Shown piece by piece: positions 1 through 6,555 of a stretch of 64,000 bases of DNA; the first letter of the stretch is position 1; the number at the start of each line of letters is the position of its first letter. The stretch lies in assembly GCA_031276865.1 (NCBI GenBank), contig JAISMF010000060.1, forward strand, positions 1-64,000, written 5' to 3'. This DNA comes from Deltaproteobacteria bacterium. Lineage in GTDB: Bacteria > Desulfobacterota > Desulfarculia > Adiutricales > Adiutricaceae. The position numbers and the translations under genes were made by a program. The notes under the pieces are model-generated. The model ran no database searches and was not told the origin of the DNA. It was given only the letters and a program-made list of their open reading frames with translations.

Positions 1-739
1 TGTCGTGTTCAATAATAAACATTTTGAAATCCTCTCTCAATTCACGGTTGATGGCCGCGTCGTCAAGCCTCATTAAGATAAAGGCGAAGAGGCAGCAGGC
101 GCTCATAACCTTTGGGGAGAGGTTCTTCCCTTTCAGGTGCTTAAGCGCCTTTCTGGCGCTTTCCTCCCGCCGCGCCGGTTCCTGTCCTCCGAGCTTTTCC
201 AGGAGGGCGATGTAAAGGATGAGGGCGAAAACGCGGTCGTCGTTTTCCAGCGCCTTCAGTTTAAAGCTACTAAGGTTGATCGTCCGTATATCAGCCTTCA
301 CGCGGGAGTGTTCGGCTTTGAGCTCATGAGTCAGATAATCACCCTCGTTTTCGTAGCCGGTGCAGAGGACGAGGCCGTCGATTTTTGAGCCGAAATACAT
401 ACCTAGTAGGAGTATCAGGATCTCAAAGCACCTGAGGTTCATGAGCAAGTCTTTAAGCTCTTGCTGCTCTATAAAGATAATTTTACTCGAGGGTTCCTCC
501 CCTAAGAGCGGGACATCGAACAAAACGTCCACGCGCCTTTCGCCCAAGGACGAAATCGCTCCCTGAGCGTGCAGCGTCTTTTCGAATGTGCAAGATATCT
601 CAAGGTCGCGGTTCATCATTTTGGCCGTTTCAGGGAAGAAAAAATCCACGAACGCCGCCGCCAGCGAAATAATGGCCTGTTTCCAGGCCGTATCGCGGTA
701 GTTGAACCAATTAACTCCGCTTCCGGACCGTTGTTCCAT
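1..739 (-). CDS. Rpn family recombination-promoting nuclease / PD-(D/E)XK transposase-like, 3' end outside window
   Basis: The reverse complement of 739 down to 1 is open for 246 codons and runs off the left edge, so the C-terminus is missing. The start ATG is at 739-737, with GAAAGG about 8 bases upstream. The N-terminus has a D-x3-WK-type opening (YRDTAWKQAI) and FVDFFFPE. An RRVDVLFDV strand follows and then FIEQQ, which matches the E-x-Q of the PDDEXK_2/Rpn family, and LRCFEI in the place of the usual R-M-F-Y. Rpn proteins are DNA endonucleases linked to RecA-independent recombination and are often multicopy. The family assignment comes from motifs only. Upstream, 781-799 is a perfect 7-bp inverted repeat (CGACCGG/CCGGTCG, 5-base spacer), which could be an operator or a hairpin. 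Confidence 0.72.
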   Translation of the reverse strand, partial: MEQRSGSGVNWFNYRDTAWKQAIISLAAAFVDFFFPETAKMMNRDLEISCTFEKTLHAQGAISSLGERRVDVLFDVPLLGEEPSSKIIFIEQQELKDLLMNLRCFEILILLLGMYFGSKIDGLVLCTGYENEGDYLTHELKAEHSRVKADIRTINLSSFKLKALENDDRVFALILYIALLEKLGGQEPARREESARKALKHLKGKNLSPKVMSACCLFAFILMRLDDAAINRELREDFKMFIIEHD

Positions 740-2462
740 GATTTCGCGCCTTTCGTGTGTAAGGAAATGAATCCGCTAAGCGACCGGCCGCGCCGGTCGG
801 GATAATCCGGAAGCGGAGGGTATGGCGGCGACCGGCCGCCGGACGTCCTTTAAAGAAGCATAGCGTTTTTAGCCCCGAAGGTCAAGGGTCTGGATTATCG
901 GATCCGCGGGTCTGAAGACCGCTGGAAACTCCCTTCCGCGCCGATAAGGGTGAGCTCCTTCGGGGTCCGTCGGGGGAAGGGCGGGAAACGTTCGGGCGGA
1001 ATTCGTGAGACCCGCGGACGCCGGCTTTCGTGAAATCTTCCAAAGCCTTTTGGCGCGCGCTTTAAGATTGTTCGACCTGTGAGAGAACGTGTTCAATTTT
1101 TCTTCAATTATTGTTAATATTTAGTTATAAGCATAATTTTATTGTATTTATATATTGTTAATTTAATAAAGATAATATTTTATATTTACAAATATGACAA
1201 TTTTTTGGCAATAAATAATATTATTAAATAGAATATTTTATTGATTAGCTAGTCTCATTTAGATAACATATTCGGACGCGCCTTCCAAAGAGTCGAGCGG
1301 TCAGTCGCGACGAAAAGAAAGTTCGATCGTTTCAAATTTTTAGATTCACCCGCGCCTGAATATCATAAATACACGCCTCCCGCTCTTTCAAGTCTCTTTG
1401 AGGTCCGGAACCTCGAGATGGAAGACGATATTTTGTCCTCCACGCTCCAGACCGGAAACTTTAGCCGACGTCCGCGATGTCGATCCGTAAATCGGTGAAA
1501 CGCGGATGGCTATCCTTACGCTTCGCTCCTGACTCTTAAACGGCTTGGAGGCGTCTTTGCTAAAGTTGAAGCCGCGCGCTTCCTTAATTGACGTTCTTAG
1601 CGGATCTTTAAGAAAATCACCCGTTTCAAACTTGAAATAATTCCTAAATCATGGTGTAAAATACGGCCGGAATAGAAAAATCAAGGATCAACCAACCCTT
1701 TCGACAAGATAAAACTCTCATGGGAGGCCTGGAGACGCTTCCGTAACCGAGCGCTTGAATTTTTTTTAGCAAATTCAAGGGGGGTTAAGCCCTCGAAAAC
1801 ATCCCGCGAAAAACTAACACGTTAAATGGACTCTACGAGGTTCATACTTTTTTCAGGTTTCGACGAAATTTCAAAATCGATTATTTTCCCCGCCAGGATA
1901 TAATTATCGTATGATGAAAACCTGGTTGGACCCTTGCGCTCAATAAATTTTCCTCATGCGTGAAGCGTTATTCGCTTTTACGCGGAAACGATCCTCGGTA
2001 TTTTTTTTCTGAAACGCTTACGGCTTTTTTTTCAAAACGGTCGTCGCCCTTTTAAGGATTCGCGCACGTTTTTCGGATCCCCTATTTTCGGTTTTCACAA
2101 GGGGTCGAATTTTCCGGGGGCGTTTCCGGGCGTGTTTATGTTTTTTCGCGCGTTTTATTTCACTTTATCACCCTCCCTCGATTTTCTTCCCGTCTTCGGG
2201 GTTGTTCGCGGCGACTTTCCGGTCGCTCCCGCCCGCTTATCAAAAGCTCCGGCTTGTGTTAAACTTTTTTTGAGAAGGCGATAGGTCTCCGGCGTCGAAA
2301 CCCGCCTGCTTGTCTTTTCATTATAATTTTGTCTAATTCGACTTCGTTACGGATTTTTTTAGGGCCGGAAAAGGAAAAATTTAATTTTTTCCTCCGACCC
2401 CCACGATTTAACCGCCGGCGGCGGCCCGCCGGCGGAAGGACTTACGATCAGGAGGGCGACGC
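740..2462. other. Long non-coding stretch, partly AT-rich, no intact gene
   Basis: No frame here looks like a real protein. 1100-1260 is strongly AT-rich. 1260-2400 mixes GC-rich and AT-rich pieces with many stops and looks like decayed DNA. The piece around 1705-1775 resembles 45432-45505 (shared CATGG-GAGGCCT, CTTCCG-AA-CGAGCG-TTGAA and a following T-run) and reads EAWRRFRNRALEFFLANS in one frame, so both may be relics of the same lost gene. The last 60 bases before 2463 hold the leader of the phosphofructokinase gene. Confidence 0.5.
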
Positions 2463-3578
2463 ATGTCCCAGAAAATAGCCATATTAACCGGCGGCGGCGA
2501 CTGCGCCGGCCTCAACAGCGCGGTCAAGTGGGTCACCAAAACGGCCCTGGATCCCCAGCTGGCCGCGCATCGAAACGAAGAGTTCGAGGTCATAGGGATA
2601 AAGGACGGCTGGAAGGGCCTAATCGAGGTGGATCCCTCCGATCCCGAGTCGTCGCGGCGCTGGATCGAGCCTTTGGACGAGCTCATCGTGCGCACCTGGG
2701 ACCGCTACGGGGGCACCAACCTGGGCACCTCCCGCACCAACCCCTTCAATCCCAAAAACGACCAAAGCGCCCGCTGCTTGGAGAACATCCAGGCCCTGGG
2801 CCTCACCGCCATCGTCGCCATCGGAGGCGAGGACACCCTCTCCGTGGCCCATAAGCTGCACAATCTGGGCCAGAAGGTGGTGGGCATACCCAAGACCATC
2901 GACCGGGACCTGTACGCCACGGACTACACTTTGGGCTACGACACCGCGTTAAACGTCATAACCGAGGAGGTGGACAGGCTGCGGACCACCGCCGGCAGCC
3001 ACAACCGGATCTTCGTGGTGGAGGTCATGGGCCGCCACGCCGGCTGGCTGGCCCTGGAGGGGGGTCAGGCCGCGGGGGCCCACATCATCTTGATACCAGA
3101 GCACGATTTCGACGTCGGCAAGGTGGCCGGCCTTTTGGAGAAGAGGAGGGGGGCCGGGGTCCGCTACGACGTGGTGGTGGTCTCGGAGGGGGCCAAGGTC
3201 AGCGGCCACGAGGAGGTCTACCTTTCCGACAAGACCGACGGCTTCGGCCACAAGGTCCTGGGCGGCATCGGATTGAGCCTGGCCAAGGAGCTGGAGAGGC
3301 TCACCGGCTTCGAGACCAGGCACGTGGTTCTCTCCCACATCCAGCGGGGGGGCCAGCCGTCGGCCCGGGACCGCCTCATGGGGCGCTACTTCGGGATAGC
3401 CGCGGTGGATCTCATTTTAGAGGAGGACTTCGGGCGCATGGTCTCCTACCGGAACGGGGAGATCGCGTCCGTCCCTTTGAAGCAGGCCATTGAAAAGCTC
3501 TACCTGGTGGACACCCTGAATCAGTACGACGTCGAGCGCTACAACGGGCGGCGCTCCTCCTTGGTCCCCAAGCCATAG
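2463..3578 (+). CDS. pfp: 6-phosphofructokinase, probably pyrophosphate-dependent
   Basis: This cytoplasmic glycolytic enzyme phosphorylates fructose 6-phosphate to the 1,6-bisphosphate. The 371-residue protein opens with LTGGGDCAGLN (8-18), the phosphate-donor loop. It continues with GGEDT (121-125), PKTIDRD (143-149, catalytic base region), MGRHAGW (189-195) and a late HIQRGG motif. In this family an Asp after GGx and a Lys in PKTID block ATP and mark PPi users, whereas ATP enzymes carry GGDGS and PGTIDND. Both PPi marks are present, so PPi is the likelier donor and the reaction would be reversible. PKTIDRD instead of the common PKTIDND is a small oddity. The ribosome site AGGAGG lies about 7 bases before ATG 2463. 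The stop overlaps the next start (taGTG), so the two genes are translationally coupled. Confidence 0.88.
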   Translation: MSQKIAILTGGGDCAGLNSAVKWVTKTALDPQLAAHRNEEFEVIGIKDGWKGLIEVDPSDPESSRRWIEPLDELIVRTWDRYGGTNLGTSRTNPFNPKNDQSARCLENIQALGLTAIVAIGGEDTLSVAHKLHNLGQKVVGIPKTIDRDLYATDYTLGYDTALNVITEEVDRLRTTAGSHNRIFVVEVMGRHAGWLALEGGQAAGAHIILIPEHDFDVGKVAGLLEKRRGAGVRYDVVVVSEGAKVSGHEEVYLSDKTDGFGHKVLGGIGLSLAKELERLTGFETRHVVLSHIQRGGQPSARDRLMGRYFGIAAVDLILEEDFGRMVSYRNGEIASVPLKQAIEKLYLVDTLNQYDVERYNGRRSSLVPKP

Positions 3579-4033
3579 TGTCCGAAGGGCGCTTTCCCCG
3601 GGCGGCCTTCGTCTGCCGCCGCTGCGGCAACTGCTGCCGCGGCCGGGGGGGGATCCACCTGGGCGAGGATGGGCTTTTTTCCTTAAGCCTCTTTCTGGGC
3701 CTCGCCGTGGAGGATTTAAAGGAGGTTTATCTTAAATCCCCGGCCCCGGGCCTCTACGAGGTGAGGAGCCGGGAGGCGCCCGGTTTTCCCTGCCTCTTTC
3801 TGGAGGGGGGCGGCTGCCGGATCCACCCCGTGAAACCTTTGGCCTGCCGGTATTGGCCCTTTTACCGCTCCCTTTTGCAATCGGAGGAGGCCTGGAGGGA
3901 GGCAGGGGAATGCTGCCCCGGGCTTTCCGGCGCGGACCATTCCGCCTTCCTGGCGGCTTTTTCCGCCCTCCGCCTCCCCTTTCCGCCCAAAAGTTTCAAA
4001 GACCTGAGGGCTTTCGGACCCGCGGGGCCCTGA
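3578..4033 (+). CDS. YkgJ-like CxxCxxCC metal-chelating protein
   Basis: A 151-residue protein with the metal-binding signature of the YkgJ/UPF0153 family (putative zinc- or iron-chelating). FVCRRCGNCCRG near residues 11-20 gives C-x2-C-x2-CC. Later CLFL-GGGCRIHPVKPLACRYWPF supplies the second cysteine set, and a further Cys pair follows (ECCPG). Such proteins bind Fe or Zn and are thought to act in metal handling or as small Fe-S proteins, with no settled function. The start is GTG 3578, which shares its first base with the last base of the pfk stop (taGTG). There is no strong separate ribosome site, so reinitiation is likely. It is co-transcribed with pfk and closed by the terminator at 4074-4097. 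Confidence 0.8.
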   Translation: MSEGRFPRAAFVCRRCGNCCRGRGGIHLGEDGLFSLSLFLGLAVEDLKEVYLKSPAPGLYEVRSREAPGFPCLFLEGGGCRIHPVKPLACRYWPFYRSLLQSEEAWREAGECCPGLSGADHSAFLAAFSALRLPFPPKSFKDLRAFGPAGP

Positions 4034-4073
4034 GAACTCCGTTTCCGGACGGCCCCGGGGGCCGTTTCGCCCG

Positions 4074-4097
4074 GACCTTTTAAAAAGGTCTTTTTTT
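4074..4097 (+). terminator. Intrinsic terminator after pfk-ykgJ
   Basis: GACCTTTT (4074-4081) pairs with AAAAGGTC (4083-4090), followed by seven T (4091-4097). It lies 40 bases after the YkgJ-like gene stop. Confidence 0.7.
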
Positions 4098-4110
4098 CCC
4101 ACGATTTGTG

Positions 4111-4139
4111 TTGCCTCGGGCCTCCTTTTCTGGTATAGG
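4111..4139 (+). promoter_or_regulatory. Candidate sigma-70 promoter of the leuA leader transcript
   Basis: TTGCCT (4111-4116), a 17-base spacer and TATAGG (4134-4139) sit just after the pfk-ykgJ terminator. The predicted RNA would start near 4146 and carry about 355 bases of leader before leuA. Confidence 0.45.
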
Positions 4140-4242
4140 GTGAGAGACCATTCGCGGGGCGGGTTCCCGAGCGGGCTTTTCGAGGAAAACCCGAGGGGGG
4201 CCCTTCAGGGGAGCTTTCACCGCGGAAAAAAGGACGGGAGCC

Positions 4243-4392
4243 GTGACCAAAAAGATCGCCGGAGAGGCTTTTCAGGGTTTGACCGCGGCCATCGCCTTGG
4301 CCGTGGCCGAAAGCGATTCGCGCTCAAGCTCCCTGTTACTCCTCCTTCTTCCGTCCGGCCTTTCGCGGCCGGCCCGGTTCGGAGTAGTATAA
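4243..4392 (+). CDS. leuL: Leucine leader peptide (49 aa) of leuA
   Basis: A short frame from GTG 4243 to TAA 4390-4392, preceded by AGGA at 4231-4234. Residues 31-36 are six consecutive leucines, encoded CTG TTA CTC CTC CTT CTT (4333-4350), which uses four different Leu codons including rare-looking TTA. An unbroken Leu-codon run 70 bases before a strong terminator, and just upstream of the first enzyme of leucine synthesis, is the classic sign of ribosome-mediated attenuation. The first half (KKIAGEAFQGLTAAIALAVAE) has no recognised role. The peptide is longer than the enterobacterial LeuL (28 aa). The symbol is given by analogy, not by sequence similarity. Confidence 0.72.
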   Translation: MTKKIAGEAFQGLTAAIALAVAESDSRSSSLLLLLLPSGLSRPARFGVV

Positions 4393-4454
4393 GCTTAAGA
4401 GTTTTAAGTCGATACCATAAAGAGCCGGGAAAAAATCCCCGGCTCTTTTTTTTC
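4355..4454 (+). promoter_or_regulatory. Leucine attenuator: protector, antiterminator and terminator stems
   Basis: Four pairing segments can be read. CCGGCC (4355-4360) pairs with GGCCGG (4367-4372) around a 6-base loop (protector). CCCGGTTC (4373-4380) can pair with GAGCCGGG (4422-4429), giving 8 pairs with one G-U (antiterminator). AGAGCCGGG (4421-4429) pairs with CCCCGGCTCT (4437-4446) and is followed by a T-run to 4454 (terminator). A ribosome stalled on the Leu codons at 4333-4350 would cover 4355-4360, free 4367-4380 and favour the antiterminator. With leucine plentiful the terminator forms. The pairings are read from the sequence; the mechanism is inferred. Confidence 0.68.
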
Positions 4455-4502
4455 GGCCGCGCCCCTCGGTTCGGCCGGTTTTACGCCAGAGGAGTCCCTA
4501 GT

Positions 4503-6128
4503 ATGACCCGGATAGAAAAACAGGCCGCGGAGGAAAAGCGAGCCAAAGAAAGAACCGCCGATCGGGTTTATTTTTTCGACACCACCCTGCGAGACGGGGA
4601 GCAGGCGGCGGGGGTGAACCTCAACGCCGAGGAGAAATTGCAGATAGCGAAACAGCTCGCCAAGATGCGCGTGGACGTGATCGAGTCCGGTTTTCCGGCC
4701 GCCTCCCCGGGGGATTTCAACTGCGTGCAGCTCATCTCCCGGGAGGTCCGGGACGCCACCATCTGCGCCCTGGCCCGCACCAGGGAGGGCGACATCCGCG
4801 CCGCGGCCCAGGCCCTGGCCCAGGCGGAAAATCCCCGCATCCACGTGTTCATCGCCACCAGCCCCATACATATGGAGTACAAGCTGAAGATGAGCCCCTC
4901 CGAGATCATGGATCAGGCGCGCACCGCGGTGCGGCTCGCCCGATCCCTCTCTCCGGAGGTGGAGTTCTCGGCGGAGGACGCCTCCCGCTCGGATCCGGAG
5001 TTCGTCGTCAAGGTCTTTAAAATGGCCGTCGAGGCCGGAGCCACCATCCTCAACATCCCCGACACCGTGGGCTACGCCATGCCCGAGGAGTTTTTTAAAT
5101 TCTGCCGCGCGATAATCGAGGGCGTGGCGGCCCCGGAGGGGGTGATATTCTCCGTGCACGCCCACAACGATCTGGGGCTGGCCACCAGCAACTCCCTGGC
5201 CGCGGTGCGGGCGGGGGTCAGGCAGGTGGAGGGCACCATAAACGGCATGGGCGAGCGGGGGGGCAACTCCGCGATCGAGGAGGTGGTGATGTGCCTTAAG
5301 ACCCGCCAGGACTACTACGGCCTCGAAACCAACCTGGACACGAGGCGCCTCTATCCCGTGAGCCGCCTGGTATCCCGCATATCCGGCGTGGTGGTGCCCC
5401 CCAACAAGGCCGTGGTGGGGGCCAACGCCTTCGCCCACGAGGCGGGCATCCACCAGCACGGGGTTTTAGTCAAGAGGGAGACCTACGAGATCATGAAGGC
5501 CGAGGACGTGGGTTCCACGCCCGCGGTCATGGTCCTGGGGAAGCACTCGGGCCGGCACGCCTTTCGGGACCGGTTGGAGTTCATGGGCTACAACCTGGAC
5601 GACGAGCAGGTGACGAAGGCCTTCGAGAGCTTCAAACGCCTCTGCGACGAGAAGAAGGAGGCGACCGACGGGGACATCGCGGCCATAATCTCCGACGAGA
5701 TCTTCTCCGTGCAGCCGGAGTTCAGCTACGAGTTCAAAGACTATTCCCTGAGCGTGGGAAAGGGGGCCACCACCTGCGCCGTGACCCTCAACCGGAACGG
5801 GACGGAGACGACGGCCTCGGCCGGCGGAAACGGCCCGGTGGAGGCGGCCTACGCCTCGATCAAGCGCATAACCACCATCCATCCGCGCCTCGAGCGCTTC
5901 AAGATCTCGGCCACCTCCGAGCACTCCAACGCCATGGGCGAGGCCTCGGTGGTTTTGTCCCTGGACAACGTGAGGGCCCACGGGAGCGGCGCCAGCACCG
6001 ACATAATCGAGGCCAGCATCCGGGCCTACGTGAACGCCGTGAACAGGCTCTACTCCACGGCCGCGGTGCGGAAGATCTCCCTTACCAGCATCCCGGAAAA
6101 GGAGGCCCAGCTCTCAGCCCCCCGCTGA
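4503..6128 (+). CDS. leuA: 2-isopropylmalate synthase
   Basis: First committed step of leucine synthesis: acetyl-CoA plus 2-oxoisovalerate gives 2-isopropylmalate. The 541-residue protein has FFDTTLRDGEQ (about 24-34, start of the TIM barrel and metal site), HAHNDLGLA (metal-binding His pair, about 221) and GMGERGGN. The C-terminal half (from about residue 400) is the LeuA dimer/leucine-binding regulatory domain, so it should be feedback-inhibited and is not a homocitrate or citramalate enzyme lacking it. The frame stays open to 4140, but ATG 4503 has AGAGGAG about 9 bases upstream and the conserved core begins 20 residues later, so 4503 is chosen. It is preceded by the Leu leader and attenuator. 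No other leu genes lie nearby. Confidence 0.92.
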   Translation: MTRIEKQAAEEKRAKERTADRVYFFDTTLRDGEQAAGVNLNAEEKLQIAKQLAKMRVDVIESGFPAASPGDFNCVQLISREVRDATICALARTREGDIRAAAQALAQAENPRIHVFIATSPIHMEYKLKMSPSEIMDQARTAVRLARSLSPEVEFSAEDASRSDPEFVVKVFKMAVEAGATILNIPDTVGYAMPEEFFKFCRAIIEGVAAPEGVIFSVHAHNDLGLATSNSLAAVRAGVRQVEGTINGMGERGGNSAIEEVVMCLKTRQDYYGLETNLDTRRLYPVSRLVSRISGVVVPPNKAVVGANAFAHEAGIHQHGVLVKRETYEIMKAEDVGSTPAVMVLGKHSGRHAFRDRLEFMGYNLDDEQVTKAFESFKRLCDEKKEATDGDIAAIISDEIFSVQPEFSYEFKDYSLSVGKGATTCAVTLNRNGTETTASAGGNGPVEAAYASIKRITTIHPRLERFKISATSEHSNAMGEASVVLSLDNVRAHGSGASTDIIEASIRAYVNAVNRLYSTAAVRKISLTSIPEKEAQLSAPR

Positions 6129-6555
6129 ACCCGGGGTCTCCGCCCCGCCCGCTTTCCCATGTTCGGGCCTGCGGCCCCCACGCGCGGGGGCGCGGCCCCG
6201 CGGGCGGGAAAGGGGGGGGGCGCCCCCGGGGCCCCGCCGTTTCGGCGGAAAAGCGCCCCCCCACCCCCCGATGGCGCCCGGGCTGAAACGGGCGCCTAAA
6301 TAGGCGCTTGAAACCCCCGTTTTTTCCGTGCTATATTGGAGCGTCCGGTAATCATCGGTTTAATTCGAGTTCGCCGGGCCTTCCCCCGCGCGGGCGGCGG
6401 CGCCGCTCACGCCCGAAAGGGAGGGCCCGCCTGGGTTCGCCCGGGCTTTTTTTCGGAGGGCCCGGGGGCTTTTTTCGGCCCCGGGGCTTTCCTTTCCGGC
6501 GAAACGTGGTTTTTTCGGCCTTTGGCTCCTCCGGCCTTTTCGAGGTTTTTTTCTT
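6129..6555. other. GC-rich gap between leuA and pheT
   Basis: No gene seen. 6290-6306 can fold (GCGCCT/AGGCGC), as can CCCGGGG/CCCCGGG around 6460-6490, and T-runs follow at about 6500-6553, so leuA probably ends here and pheT has its own signals. pheS, normally directly upstream of pheT, is absent. Confidence 0.5.

Noticed and set aside
869-1096. 75-codon - strand frame
   Set aside because: No family, no ribosome site and random-like composition.
4404-5459. Long open frame of 351 codons on the - strand opposite leuA
   Set aside because: His/Gly/Val-rich composition is the mirror of GC-rich codons; no ribosome site and no domain. leuA on the + strand is certain.
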